From NCBI RefSeq assembly GCF_028736175.1, contig NZ_CP117880.1, forward strand, positions 3,782,001 through 3,846,000: a stretch of 64,000 bases of DNA, given 5' to 3'. A program made the position numbers and the translations under genes. Under the pieces are notes generated by a model. That model had not been told where the DNA came from, searched no databases, and worked only from the letters and a program-made list of their open reading frames with translations. This stretch comes from Sphingobacterium oryzagri. Its GTDB lineage: Bacteria > Bacteroidota > Bacteroidia > Sphingobacteriales > Sphingobacteriaceae. Shown piece by piece: positions 30,074-38,400 of this stretch. How positions within the stretch are numbered: position 1 is the stretch's first letter; each line of letters starts with the position of its first letter.

Positions 30074-30105
30074 GCTTCCCTAAGCGCTTTTACGCTTAGG
30101 GAAGC
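30074..30105 (-). promoter_or_regulatory. perfect 13-bp hairpin in the 5' leader of the adhesin operon
   Basis: GCTTCCCTAAGCG (30074-30086) and CGCTTAGGGAAGC (30093-30105) are exact complements around a 6-nt loop. On the transcript the stem ends 21 nt before the ATG at 30052. It has no U-run on either side, so it is unlikely to be a simple terminator. It could control translation, transcript processing or stability. Confidence 0.65.
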
Positions 30106-30166
30106 AACAATAACATAATTTTCATAAGCACGTACTGAAGTGCATAGCTACACCGAAGTACAAAAG

Positions 30167-30174
30167 CAAAACTA
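30167..30174 (-). promoter_or_regulatory. candidate -7 element of the adhesin operon
   Basis: Minus-strand TAGTTTTG matches TAnnTTTG exactly, but I see no TTG at the -33 distance. If used, the leader would be ~108 nt and contain the 30074-30105 hairpin. Confidence 0.3.
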
Positions 30175-30657
30175 CACATTAAATTGAATCTAGAAAATGT
30201 TTTTTCTTAAAAAATTCAATAAAAATAAATTTATTTTATTATTATAAAAGGAAATTAAATATCTTAAAAAACGACTTTAGAATTTATTTTAACATCATTT
30301 AACATTTAAAATATCGTTAAAAGAACACAAAATATGGGTTTTCAACAAGTACTGAATGGAAAATTAAAACACCTCCGAATAAATATATGATTTTCGTCAC
30401 TTTTTTTAGTGATTTTAAACAGATGTTAAAATAAATCTTCCTTTTGAGTTATATTTTGTAAACCTTTAGCTACAATTACTAAAAGATCACGGAAATTTAG
30501 ATGCATCCACAACTAGAAGCTGGCACGTTATTTTAGCTCATTATAAAAAAGCACAGCATATTTTATCATGGATAGTGTAGCACATCTTACTGGTTTTCAC
30601 AAACGCAACTGATCTCAAAAACAGTCGGGTAACGGCAATTTTTCGTAATTTAGCCAC

Positions 30658-31146
30658 ATGCTTAAAAAGTCCTTTTCCCCCATCGTACCCTCAGCCAGCA
30701 AGTTGCTTCTTCTAGGCTCCCTTCCGGGTGATCGTTCATTGGCGGCGCAGGAATATTATGCGCATCCGCAAAACCGGTTTTGGAAAATTTTGGCCACACT
30801 TTTAAGTAGACCCCTACCTAAAGACTACAGCGAAAAGCTACGCATCCTTCAGGAAGAGAAAATTGCGCTTTGGGATGTTTGCGAAACAGCACAGCGCGTA
30901 GGGAGTATGGACACGGCTATTATAGCCGAAATACCCAACGCTATAGACCAATTACTGGACGAGCACCCTACTATTAAAGCAATTTGCTTTAACGGACAGA
31001 AAGCCGAAAAACTATACGACAAGTACTTTGCTCGCAAAAAGAGCATACAGTATATAACGCTCCCCAGCACAAGTCCGGCGAATGCAAGCTTCAACCAAAG
31101 CCGTCTTCTGGAAAAATGGGACGCTATTAGTAGCTTGTTACGCTAA
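30658..31146 (+). CDS. family-6 (hypoxanthine/deoxyinosine) DNA glycosylase
   Basis: Product of 162 aa with the uracil-DNA glycosylase superfamily fold. Motif 1 is LLLGSLPGDRSLAAQEYYAHPQNRFW, where the G.LPG.....YY.HP.N.FW pattern belongs to the HDG family. ALWDVCETAQRVGSMD follows, and motif 2 is the C-terminal LPSTSPANASF. Members remove deoxyinosine (deaminated adenine) from DNA by base flipping. The start is the ATG at 30658. A weak -7-like TAATTTAG lies about 12 nt upstream. It is followed by purM on the same strand with a 56-nt gap. Confidence 0.8.
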   Translation: MLKKSFSPIVPSASKLLLLGSLPGDRSLAAQEYYAHPQNRFWKILATLLSRPLPKDYSEKLRILQEEKIALWDVCETAQRVGSMDTAIIAEIPNAIDQLLDEHPTIKAICFNGQKAEKLYDKYFARKKSIQYITLPSTSPANASFNQSRLLEKWDAISSLLR

Positions 31147-31202
31147 TTTTTTTTCGCTTCGGTTTTAAGAATCGCGTTGCGTTTGTTATTTTTACAGGCG
31201 AG

Positions 31203-32381
31203 ATGTCAGACTTAAAATACAACCAACGAGGTGTATCCGCTGGAAAAGAGGATGTGCACAATGCAATCAAGAACATTGATAAGGGATTATTCCCAAAAGC
31301 GTTCTGTAAAATCATCCCCGATATATTGGGAAGCGATGCTGCTTGGTGCAATATCATGCATGCAGATGGCGCAGGTACAAAATCTTCATTGGCCTACGTA
31401 TACTGGAAAGAAACCGGTGATATATCGGTATGGCGGGGCATAGCCCAAGATGCCATTATCATGAACATTGACGATTTAATTTGCGTCGGTGCCATCGATA
31501 ATATTTTACTATCTTCCACGATTGGACGTAATAAAAATCTTATTCCGGGTGAAGTGATTGCCGAGATTATTAATGGTACGGAGGAGATACTCGATGAGCT
31601 AAGAAACTTGGGTATTGGCATCTATTCTACGGGAGGCGAAACGGCCGACGTAGGCGACTTAGTGCGTACCATTATCGTAGACAGCACCGTAACCTGTCGT
31701 ATGAAGCGTGAAGACGTTATTTCAAACCACAAAATCAAAGCCGGCAACGTCATCGTCGGTTTAGCTTCTTACGGTCAAGCTAGCTATGAGCATGAATACA
31801 ACGGTGGTATGGGTTCAAACGGTCTTACCTCTGCTCGTCACGATGTATTTCATAAATATGTAGCCGATAAATATCCGGAAAGTTACGATCCGGCGGTTCC
31901 TTACGAACTGATCTTCGCCGGCGAATGCAAGTTGACTGATCCTATTGAGGTAGAAAACGGGACTTCAGTTAGCGCCGGAAAACTCGTACTCTCGCCAACG
32001 CGCACTTATGCGCCTATCATTAAAGCGGTGCTAGATAAATACCGTTATCAGATAGACGGCATGGTACACTGCTCAGGAGGCGCGCAAACCAAGGTGTTAC
32101 ATTTTGTAGATGACGTACATATCATCAAGGATAATTTATTCCCTATCCCGCCACTATTTGAGTTGATCCAACAGCAGTCCAAAACCGATTGGCAAGAAAT
32201 GTATAAGGTCTTTAATATGGGGCATCGTATGGAAATCTACGTTCCTGAGGAAATAGCGGCTGATATCATAGCGATTTCGACCTCCTTTGGCGTAGCGGCA
32301 CAAATTGTCGGTCGCGTGGAAAGCGCACCGTCTAAAAAGGTGACCATCCGCACGACGCAGGGCGAGTTTATCTACGAATAA
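31203..32381 (+). CDS. purM: phosphoribosylformylglycinamidine cyclo-ligase (AIR synthetase)
   Basis: Product of 392 aa, matching the length of Bacteroidota PurM. The enzyme closes the imidazole ring (FGAM plus ATP to AIR) in de novo purine synthesis. Diagnostic parts are YNQRGVSAGKEDVHNAI at the start, IMHADGAGTKSSLAYVYWKE, QDAIIMNIDDLICVGA (the ATP/Mg-binding DD.. region) and the central YSTGGETADVGDLV glycine-rich loop of the PurM/AIRS fold. VHCSGGAQTKVLHF and MGHRMEIYV mark the C-terminal domain. It is the first gene of an apparent unit with a retropepsin-like protein (12-nt gap) and rimK (47-nt gap). Confidence 0.93.
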   Translation: MSDLKYNQRGVSAGKEDVHNAIKNIDKGLFPKAFCKIIPDILGSDAAWCNIMHADGAGTKSSLAYVYWKETGDISVWRGIAQDAIIMNIDDLICVGAIDNILLSSTIGRNKNLIPGEVIAEIINGTEEILDELRNLGIGIYSTGGETADVGDLVRTIIVDSTVTCRMKREDVISNHKIKAGNVIVGLASYGQASYEHEYNGGMGSNGLTSARHDVFHKYVADKYPESYDPAVPYELIFAGECKLTDPIEVENGTSVSAGKLVLSPTRTYAPIIKAVLDKYRYQIDGMVHCSGGAQTKVLHFVDDVHIIKDNLFPIPPLFELIQQQSKTDWQEMYKVFNMGHRMEIYVPEEIAADIIAISTSFGVAAQIVGRVESAPSKKVTIRTTQGEFIYE

Positions 32382-32392
32382 AGCAGCATAGT

Positions 32393-32839
32393 ATGGCCGT
32401 TCTGAAAGAGAAGCGTATCATTGGTAGTATAGAAACGGTGGATCTTCCGGAGCTTGGGCTCTATAATATTTTTGCGAAAATAGACACTGGTGCAGAAACA
32501 TCCGTCTTACATTGCGAAGACTTTGAGGTCTTTGAAAAAGACGGCCATCGCTACATTCGGTGTTATATCACGGGCCATCCGGAGGACGATTCCTCTGAAG
32601 TCTTACAACTCACTTTTCCGATACATCGGGAACGGGTCGTAAAAAGCTCGTTTGGGCAAGCAGAAACAAGGCATATTTTTTTAACGAAAATCAAATTATT
32701 CGACAGCTTATTTACCATTAAATTATCTGTCAGAGATCGCTCTTCCATGTCTTATCCAATGTTGTTAGGGCGCAACTTTATTAGCGGAAAATTTCTGGTT
32801 GATGTTTCGAAAAAGCATCTTGCCAAAAGTACACGCTAA
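32393..32839 (+). CDS. retropepsin-like RimB/PF05618 protein
   Basis: Product of 148 aa. It contains the aspartyl-protease-type motif FAKIDTGAETSVLHC (D-T-G-A) and the later MLLGRNFISGKFLVDVS, the two hallmarks of the PF05618 family, which older annotation calls ATP-dependent zinc protease. Members are usually encoded beside rimK, as here, and one from Pseudomonas is called RimB. The retropepsin-like site suggests it cleaves a peptide bond, perhaps in polyglutamylated tails, but no catalysis is demonstrable here. Only one D-T-G motif is present, as in half-site retropepsins that dimerise. Confidence 0.8.
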   Translation: MAVLKEKRIIGSIETVDLPELGLYNIFAKIDTGAETSVLHCEDFEVFEKDGHRYIRCYITGHPEDDSSEVLQLTFPIHRERVVKSSFGQAETRHIFLTKIKLFDSLFTIKLSVRDRSSMSYPMLLGRNFISGKFLVDVSKKHLAKSTR

Positions 32840-32885
32840 AACTTATTATCGATTTATCTGTTCATAACAATAAAAAAATCTTTCA

Positions 32886-33821
32886 GTGAATATTGCCGTA
32901 TTATCTACAAATAGAAATCTCTATTCTACAAAACGCTTGGTCGAGGCTATCGAGTCACGTGGGCACCGCTGCCAAGTTATTGACCACAGCAAATGCTACG
33001 TAGGTATACAACAAGGAAAACCAACGATACATTACAGAGGGCAAGACTTGTCGCATATCGATGCTATTATACCGCGCATTGGTTCCTCCCTAACATTCTA
33101 CGGATCAGCCATTGTACGCCAGTTTGAGGTGATGGATGTGGTATCTGCAAATCCGAGCCAGGCCATTACGCGCTCGCGCGATAAATTGCGCTGCATGCAA
33201 ATCTTATCCGGAGCGGGTTTAGGCCTGCCAATAACGGGTTTCGCACGCTCGGTTTCCGATGTAGACGACCTCATCAGTATGGTAGGCGGAGCTCCACTGG
33301 TTATTAAATTGTTAGAAGGTACACAAGGTATTGGCGTGGTGCTTGCCGAAACAAAAAAAGCGGCATCTTCGGTAATTGAAGCTTTTTACGGCTTGGGCAA
33401 TAATATCTTGATACAGGAATATATTAAAGAAGCAAAAGGAACCGATATCCGCGCCTTTGTTGTCGACGGCAAAGTCGTGGGCGCGATGAAGCGGACAGCG
33501 AGAGAGGGCGAGTTTCGATCAAACCTGCACCGAGGTGGCACAGCAGAGATTGTCAAGCTCACCCGTGCAGAAAAAGAATCGGCTATTTCGGCAGCCAAAG
33601 CTATGGGGCTAACCGTTGCCGGCGTAGATATGCTGCCATCGGCACGCGGCCCGCTAATTCTCGAAGTCAACTCCTCACCTGGTTTGGAAGGCATTGAGAC
33701 AGCAACCGGCAAAGACATTGCGGCCGAAATCGTGAAATATTTGGAAGGCCAATATGCCGCAAAACAAGCTTCTAGACCGGTAGATCCGAAGCGAAAAATT
33801 AAGAAAGAAAGTAAATTGTAA
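32886..33821 (+). CDS. rimK: RimK-type ATP-grasp alpha-L-glutamate ligase
   Basis: Product of 311 aa from a GTG start at 32886 ([18 protein letters not shown]), which aligns with the usual RimK N-terminus. The family adds glutamates to the C-terminus of ribosomal protein S6 in E. coli; other members make poly-glutamate on other targets. ATP-grasp features: a preATP domain with [56 protein letters not shown] (phosphate loop), [20 protein letters not shown] and [17 protein letters not shown], with the Mg-binding E and N. The last ~25 residues are lysine/arginine-rich. A strong terminator follows, so it ends the purM-rimB-rimK unit. Confidence 0.93.
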   Translation: MNIAVLSTNRNLYSTKRLVEAIESRGHRCQVIDHSKCYVGIQQGKPTIHYRGQDLSHIDAIIPRIGSSLTFYGSAIVRQFEVMDVVSANPSQAITRSRDKLRCMQILSGAGLGLPITGFARSVSDVDDLISMVGGAPLVIKLLEGTQGIGVVLAETKKAASSVIEAFYGLGNNILIQEYIKEAKGTDIRAFVVDGKVVGAMKRTAREGEFRSNLHRGGTAEIVKLTRAEKESAISAAKAMGLTVAGVDMLPSARGPLILEVNSSPGLEGIETATGKDIAAEIVKYLEGQYAAKQASRPVDPKRKIKKESKL

Positions 33822-33824
33822 AAG

Positions 33825-33859
33825 AAGGGTGATCACGAAACATGATCACCCTTTTTTTA
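33825..33859 (+). terminator. intrinsic terminator after rimK
   Basis: AAGGGTGATCA (33825-33835) pairs with TGATCACCCTT (33843-33853), and T-rich sequence follows to 33859. Confidence 0.88.
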
Positions 33860-33915
33860 TACATCCGTCCGCTACTCGAAGCCTCAACACGTCTACCCAC
33901 TAATACTATTTGAGC

Positions 33916-34119
33916 CTATAGCATAGGTATTTGATAGCCTATATGGTGTACATTTACCATGCTGATACGGGAATCTTCTTTTAAATATTTACGTAACCAC
34001 GAAATAAACACATTCAAACTTCTACCGGAAGATAGCTGCTCAACAGCCCGAAGCTTAAACGAGATCTGTTCGTAGCCAATAGGTAGGTTAAGATATATGG
34101 CGTTTCTCTCCCCATCCAT
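33916..34119 (-). CDS. short orphan winged-helix fragment (OmpR-type effector C-terminus)
   Basis: Product of 67 aa. The stretch SSGRSLNVFISWLRKYLKED followed by RISMVNVHHIGYQI matches the recognition helix and terminal beta-hairpin of OmpR/PhoB-type effector domains, whose consensus in Bacteroidota is GRSxDVFIxxLRKYLKEDPxIxIxNVHGxGY. No receiver domain precedes it, and a stop lies in frame just before the ATG. The residues before the helix are not a complete winged-helix N-terminus. It is therefore either a degenerate remnant of a response regulator or a minimal DNA-binding protein. A near -7 match (TTACTTTG) lies upstream on its strand. Confidence 0.5.
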   Translation of the reverse strand: MDGERNAIYLNLPIGYEQISFKLRAVEQLSSGRSLNVFISWLRKYLKEDSRISMVNVHHIGYQIPML

Positions 34120-34276
34120 GGTAAGCTAAATACCATTTATCCAAAGTAACACAGCTAGTTCACTGCAATTAACCAAGTTTGCAGCCACGGCCTTGTTGCA
34201 AAAGCATACGGAACGAAAAACTATTTTTAAAGGTTCCAAATAAGTATTATGCTAGCATAGTATTAATCTGTATCTT

Positions 34277-34284
34277 TATATTTG
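34277..34284 (+). promoter_or_regulatory. -7 element TATATTTG of the Fe-S operon
   Basis: Exact TAnnTTTG match 21 nt before the ATG at 34306. No clear -33 box is seen. Confidence 0.45.
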
Positions 34285-34305
34285 TGAAAACCTGGAAGAA
34301 TAGTT

Positions 34306-35598
34306 ATGATAAGTCAAGTTATTTTTTTCTGTTTATTGATATTTGCCCTGCTATTTTTCGCGAAAAATGCTGGCCGCATTTACCGAAATATTAAACTCGG
34401 CAAAGCCGAAAACCGTAGCGACCGGCCGACCGAGAGGCTAAAGATTATGACATTAGTTGCTTTTGGGCAAAAGAAGATGTTTAAAAAGCCGTTGCCCGCA
34501 CTCTTACACCTCTTCGTGTATGTCGGTTTTTGCATCATCAATATAGAAATGCTCGAAATTGTTATTGATGGCGTCTTCGGAACACATCGCGTGTTTTCGT
34601 TTATGGGGTCGTTTTATAACTTCTTGATTTTTGCATTCGAGTGGCTGGCCTTGGCCGTGCTATTAAGTTGTGCCGTTTTCTTCGTGCGACGAAATATGCT
34701 CCATATCTACCGATTCGGTGGGCGTGAGCTACTGAAGTGGCCCAAAACCGACGCCAATATTATCTTGATAACCGAGATATTGCTGATGGCTGCTTTTCTC
34801 GGTATGAATGCCGCCGATTATAAGTTGCAAATGCTCGGTCATGCGCCATACCATCTGGCCGGCGCGTTTCCCGTTAGCCAATATCTGGCCATAATCTTGC
34901 CGGATAGCGCGCAAACGCTGGTAGCAATCGAACGGGCCTGCTGGTGGTTTCATATCGTCGGTGTTTTGGCCTTTTTAAACTACCTGCCGCTCTCAAAACA
35001 CTTACATATCTTATTGGCGTTCCCCAACACCTATTTTTCAAAACTCGCTCCAAAAGGCAAGTTTGAAAACATGCCTTCGGTAACCGCAGAAGTGAAAGCG
35101 ATGCTCGATCCGACATTACCGGCACCGACCGCAGAAATCAGTCGTTTCGGTGTGAAGGATGTACAAGATTTAACGTGGAAAAACCTACTTGATGCATACA
35201 CCTGCACTGAATGTGGCCGCTGTACGGCAGCGTGTCCGGCAAACATTACCGGCAAACTGCTCTCGCCACGCAAAATCATGATGGACACGCGCGATCGGCT
35301 GGAAGAAGTGGGTATCAATATCGACAAGAACAAGGTATTTCAAGAAGACAACAAATCGTTAATTGACGATTACATCACCCGCGAGGAAATCTGGGCGTGC
35401 ACCACCTGTAACGCTTGTGTAGAACAATGCCCGGTAAATATCAACCCATTGGAAATTATCATGGGCCTTCGACAATACGCCATTATGGAAGAATCCAAAG
35501 GACCTGCAAGTGTGACAGCGATGTTTACCAACTTGGAAAACAATGGTGCTCCCTGGAAATATGCACAGGCAGACCGAGCGAATTGGACAAACACATAA
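34306..35598 (+). CDS. membrane-bound 4Fe-4S reductase subunit, HdrC/NarI-like
   Basis: Product of 430 aa. The N-terminal ~250 residues contain about six membrane helices with a NarI/cytochrome-b-like layout (LPALLHLFVYVGFCIINIEM, FAFEWLALAVLLSCAVFF, LSKHLHILLAFPNTYFS). Several histidines (PALLHLF, SKHLHILLAF) could bind heme, as in succinate/heterodisulfide reductase anchors. From ~290 there is a soluble 4Fe-4S domain with CTECGRCTAACPANI and CTTCNACVEQCPVNI, giving two clusters. The neighbouring gene, 14 nt downstream, is a CCG-domain protein of the HdrB/GlpC type, so the pair should form an electron-transfer complex with quinone or another carrier. The physiological substrate is unknown. 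Confidence 0.85.
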   Translation: MISQVIFFCLLIFALLFFAKNAGRIYRNIKLGKAENRSDRPTERLKIMTLVAFGQKKMFKKPLPALLHLFVYVGFCIINIEMLEIVIDGVFGTHRVFSFMGSFYNFLIFAFEWLALAVLLSCAVFFVRRNMLHIYRFGGRELLKWPKTDANIILITEILLMAAFLGMNAADYKLQMLGHAPYHLAGAFPVSQYLAIILPDSAQTLVAIERACWWFHIVGVLAFLNYLPLSKHLHILLAFPNTYFSKLAPKGKFENMPSVTAEVKAMLDPTLPAPTAEISRFGVKDVQDLTWKNLLDAYTCTECGRCTAACPANITGKLLSPRKIMMDTRDRLEEVGINIDKNKVFQEDNKSLIDDYITREEIWACTTCNACVEQCPVNINPLEIIMGLRQYAIMEESKGPASVTAMFTNLENNGAPWKYAQADRANWTNT

Positions 35599-35611
35599 AC
35601 AAGAAAAAGCT

Positions 35612-36406
35612 ATGGAAAGTACATTTCACATCCCTACCGCAGCAGAAATGCTGGCCAATGGTGAGACGCCTGATTTATTGTTTTGGGTTGGTTGCGCGGG
35701 GAGTTTTGACGAACGTGCGCAACGCATCACGCGCGATATTTGTAAGATATTAAACCATGTGGGTATAAAATATGCCATTTTAGGTACAGAAGAAGGTTGC
35801 ACAGGCGACCCGGCTAAGCGCGCCGGAAATGAGTTTGTATTTCAAATGCAAGCCATGATGAATATACAGATACTAGAAGGTTACGCTATAAAAAAAATTG
35901 TGACAGCTTGCCCGCATTGTTTCAATACGATAAAGAATGAATATCCTAACCTGGGCGGTCATTTCGAAGTTATTCACCACACACAATTGATCCAGTCGTT
36001 GATCGATGAAGGAAAGCTACGTCCCGCCGACGGCCACGCTTTTCAAGGCAAACGCATTACTTATCACGACCCCTGCTATCTTGGTCGCGCAAATGAAGTG
36101 TACGAAGCGCCACGTAAAGTGTTAGAAACTTTAGACGCCGATCTCATCGAGCTTAAGCGTTGCAAGAGCAATGGGCTTTGTTGCGGCGCCGGGGGCGCAC
36201 AAATGTTTAAGGAACCCGAACCGGGCAATAAGGATATCAACATGGAAAGAACTGAAGACATTATCGCGTCCAAAGCCAGCATCGTGGCGGCGGCCTGCCC
36301 TTTTTGTATGACCATGCTGCGCGATGGTGTCAAGCTAAAAGAAAAGGAAGCAGAAATACAAGTGTTGGATATTGCAGAGATTACAGCACGAGCAAATAAA
36401 TTGTAA
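35612..36406 (+). CDS. (Fe-S)-binding protein with two CCG domains, HdrB/LutA-like
   Basis: Product of 264 aa from the ATG at 35612 (MESTFHIPTAAEML), the start of the conserved part; an upstream in-frame start adds 23 residues overlapping the previous gene. Two CCG-type modules are visible. Module 1 has LFWVGCAGSFDERAQ, GTEEGCTGDPAKRAGNE and VTACPHCFNTIKNEYPNL. Module 2 has TYHDPCYLGRANEVYEAPR, KSNGLCCGAGGAQMFKEPEP and AAACPFCMTMLRDGV. The cysteines bind a noncubane or 4Fe-4S cluster in HdrB-type proteins. With the preceding membrane subunit it forms a two-gene unit, and the gap of 14 nt suggests co-translation. A likely role is respiratory or energy-conserving redox chemistry, substrate unknown. 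Confidence 0.87.
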   Translation: MESTFHIPTAAEMLANGETPDLLFWVGCAGSFDERAQRITRDICKILNHVGIKYAILGTEEGCTGDPAKRAGNEFVFQMQAMMNIQILEGYAIKKIVTACPHCFNTIKNEYPNLGGHFEVIHHTQLIQSLIDEGKLRPADGHAFQGKRITYHDPCYLGRANEVYEAPRKVLETLDADLIELKRCKSNGLCCGAGGAQMFKEPEPGNKDINMERTEDIIASKASIVAAACPFCMTMLRDGVKLKEKEAEIQVLDIAEITARANKL

Positions 36407-36484
36407 GGCTTCAAGCCAATCTGCTATGGGCTTCACAACTGGTCGCGTGGCTTCGATGTAAAAGGGCATAAGCGCTATTTTCAT

Positions 36485-36517
36485 AAAAAAAGACTTTCAA
36501 ATTGAAAGTCTTTTTTT
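36485..36517. terminator. bidirectional terminator between the Fe-S operon and tRNA-Leu
   Basis: GACTTTCAA (36492-36500) and TTGAAAGTC (36502-36510) are perfect complements flanked by A7 and T7. The symmetric structure can end transcripts of the (Fe-S) operon in the plus direction and of the tRNA in the minus direction. Confidence 0.85.
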
Positions 36518-36518
36518 G

Positions 36519-36601
36519 TACCCAGGAGCAGATTCGAACTGCCACGCCCATAAGGCGCCACCCCCTCAAGATGGTGCGTCTACCAATTTCGCCACCTGGG
36601 T
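36519..36601 (-). tRNA. tRNA-Leu (anticodon GAG)
   Basis: 83 nt with an acceptor stem (ACCCAGG/CCTGGGT plus discriminator A), a D-loop containing AATTGGTAGACGC, and an anticodon stem CCATC/GGTGG with loop TTGAGGG, giving anticodon GAG (CUC/CUU). The variable arm TGGCGCCTTATGGGCGT is long, as in class II tRNAs, and a GTTCGAATC T-loop is present. CCA is not encoded, as expected for Bacteroidota. Confidence 0.95.
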
Positions 36602-36664
36602 ATTTCGTTAGCAAAAGTAATGCTTTTTAGCACATTTGAGAAAGAATTTCAGCAAATTTCCGTA

Positions 36665-37543
36665 CTATTTCTGTAAGTTCCTGTCTATCAAAGTTTGAAT
36701 AATTCCATCCACCAACCCCACACGCGGAGCAATGATATTTTTCAGGTGTCCCACTTTCATTATTGTCAAAAAGATCTCTGCTGCGGGTATGATAACATCG
36801 GCGCGATCTTGCTTTAATCCCAACACATGAATACGATCTTTTAACGAATAAGAGCTCAAATATTGGTAAATAGCCTTCAGCTTTGCATAAGACATAGCCT
36901 TATCAACTTTCTCATTCGCAATCCGCGACAGCTTATTAATATTTCCGCCGGTGCCTATACCGTATATATTTTTATAAATTTTAGTATTTTCTCTCACCCA
37001 TCTTTTCATATCGTCCCATGTCTCGGGATTATCTTGATTATCCAAAATGCGGATGGTGCCCAAGTTGAAAGATTTAGACGCAACGAGCTGCGCGTTGGCA
37101 AAGAGCGATATCTCCGTGCTTCCACCGCCTACATCGATATAAAGATAGACCTTACTTTTATCCATATTATCCTGCAGGTGGCTATTGTAAATTATAGCCG
37201 CTTCTTTCGAGCCGTCGATAATCTGGATATCAATACCTACTTTGCTGCAAGCGCGCACGATATCGTCACCGTTATCCGCGTCACGCATCGCTGAGGTGGC
37301 GCAAGCCATATAATCAGTGACGCGATATACATCCATAAGATTACGGAATGCCTGCATCGTCTTCACCATATTTTCAAATTTGGGCTCCGATATATGTTGA
37401 TGTATAAATGCATCATCACCTAAACGCAACGGAACCCGAATAAGCGCTTCCTTTGTAAATTGGACTGGATTACTTTCTTTATTCACCTCTGCAATTAGCA
37501 GCCTAACTGCATTGGATCCGATATCAATTGCTCCGTATCTCAC
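36665..37543 (-). CDS. Ppx/GppA-family exopolyphosphatase
   Basis: Product of 292 aa from GTG at 37543 (MRYGAIDIGSNAVRLL), which puts the phosphate-1 motif of the ASKHA fold at the usual distance from the N-terminus. A TTG at 37588 would add 15 residues. GAIDIGSNAVRLLIAE is phosphate motif 1, and VYLYIDVGGGSTEISLF is the second phosphate motif. The acidic ACATSAMRDADNGDDI region and GTGGNINKLSRIA complete the Ppx-GppA signature. The enzyme hydrolyses inorganic polyphosphate or pppGpp. It lacks the extra C-terminal HD-like domain of longer E. coli Ppx and fits short Bacteroidota homologues. It is convergent with tRNA-Leu and separated from the downstream lipoprotein gene by a hairpin terminator. 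Confidence 0.85.
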   Translation of the reverse strand: MRYGAIDIGSNAVRLLIAEVNKESNPVQFTKEALIRVPLRLGDDAFIHQHISEPKFENMVKTMQAFRNLMDVYRVTDYMACATSAMRDADNGDDIVRACSKVGIDIQIIDGSKEAAIIYNSHLQDNMDKSKVYLYIDVGGGSTEISLFANAQLVASKSFNLGTIRILDNQDNPETWDDMKRWVRENTKIYKNIYGIGTGGNINKLSRIANEKVDKAMSYAKLKAIYQYLSSYSLKDRIHVLGLKQDRADVIIPAAEIFLTIMKVGHLKNIIAPRVGLVDGIIQTLIDRNLQK

Positions 37544-37650
37544 AAATAATGGGTTTGAAATTAGTGTATAGATAATTAAATTCCACAATAATAATAAAAC
37601 AAATATTAATATAATGTTAAGTTATCTTTATATTCCAAAAAATAGTACAC

Positions 37651-37684
37651 AAAAAAAGGAATGTATTGCTACATTCCTTTTTTT
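37651..37684. terminator. terminator after the DUF4142-like gene
   Basis: GGAATGTA (37658-37665) pairs with TACATTCC (37670-37677), flanked by A7 and T7; it lies between the lipoprotein gene and the Ppx gene on the same (minus) strand. It can work in either direction. Confidence 0.82.
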
Positions 37685-37704
37685 ATGGATTTCACACTAT
37701 AAAA

Positions 37705-38337
37705 CTAGTGGTGTGCGTGTCCGTCTTCTTTACCACCGGAAAGCTTATATAGCTCTGCGATCTTTTCTAGATTTGCTTCTGCAAACGTACGCAGACCCTT
37801 ATCTGTATTGCGGCTCAAGCGTTGAAATTGATCTTTTACTACAGCTGTCTCATGTTGCACGTGTTGCATATAAGCGTCTTCGCCGATCGCTGCTGCGCCA
37901 TGTCCATGCGCTGCATGTGCACCGTGTGCTGCGATATGATCAACATGTGCGGAGTCTGTAGCCGCTGTTTGTGTGGCAGCAACAGTAGCCGACTCGCTCG
38001 GAGCAACAAATAATTTTGCGCCTTTGATCGGAAAATCAACTTGATTTACTATTGCTAAACTATCTAGTGTCGGAATAATCGAACCATAAAACTCTTTTAC
38101 GCGAGCAGCAAGCTGTTTTACGGCTGCTGAAGAAGAGCCAGCTGTTTCCATGTAAGTCGCATAATCAGCCTCATAAACAGCCTTACCACCTACTTTTTGA
38201 AAAAACTGATAAGCATCTCCATCTGCCAAACTTGTATGGGTGTATTTCAATTGATTATCTTTAGCGGTCTGTGGATTACAAGAAGCTAACAAAGCACTAG
38301 CACATATACCCGCGACAAATAAAGTGTTTAATTTCAT
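37705..38337 (-). CDS. exported lipoprotein with DUF4142-like helical domain and histidine-rich segments
   Basis: Product of 210 aa. The N-terminus MKLNTLFVAGICASALLASCNP ends in a lipobox (LASC), so lipidation at Cys ~20 is expected. Residues ~45-120 (YQFFQKVGGKAVYEADYATY, AAVKQLAARVKEFYGSII) resemble the DUF4142 ferritin-like fold. Residues ~125-155 form a His/Ala-rich stretch (HVDHIAAHGAHAAHGHGAAA), and the C-terminus (EDGHAHH) is also His-rich. Such segments often bind Zn2+, Ni2+ or Cu2+, which is inference only. The ATG is at 38337. It lies alone, divergent to nothing nearby, with a terminator downstream. Confidence 0.75.
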   Translation of the reverse strand: MKLNTLFVAGICASALLASCNPQTAKDNQLKYTHTSLADGDAYQFFQKVGGKAVYEADYATYMETAGSSSAAVKQLAARVKEFYGSIIPTLDSLAIVNQVDFPIKGAKLFVAPSESATVAATQTAATDSAHVDHIAAHGAHAAHGHGAAAIGEDAYMQHVQHETAVVKDQFQRLSRNTDKGLRTFAEANLEKIAELYKLSGGKEDGHAHH

Positions 38338-38400
38338 CTCTTTTCTTTTTATGCTACAAAAATAAAAAAATAATCGAGTTTACGCTTTAAAATAAAGATT

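Larger units (their letters stand above)
30053..30657. other. 605-bp AT-rich intergenic region upstream of the surface-protein operon
   Basis: It separates the divergent giant-protein operon and the DNA glycosylase gene. Most of it (30180-30480) is strongly AT-rich compared with the adhesin gene. It contains a perfect hairpin at 30074-30105 and a candidate -7 element at 30167-30174, both on the operon side. I see no ORF with coding character and no tRNA. Confidence 0.6.
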
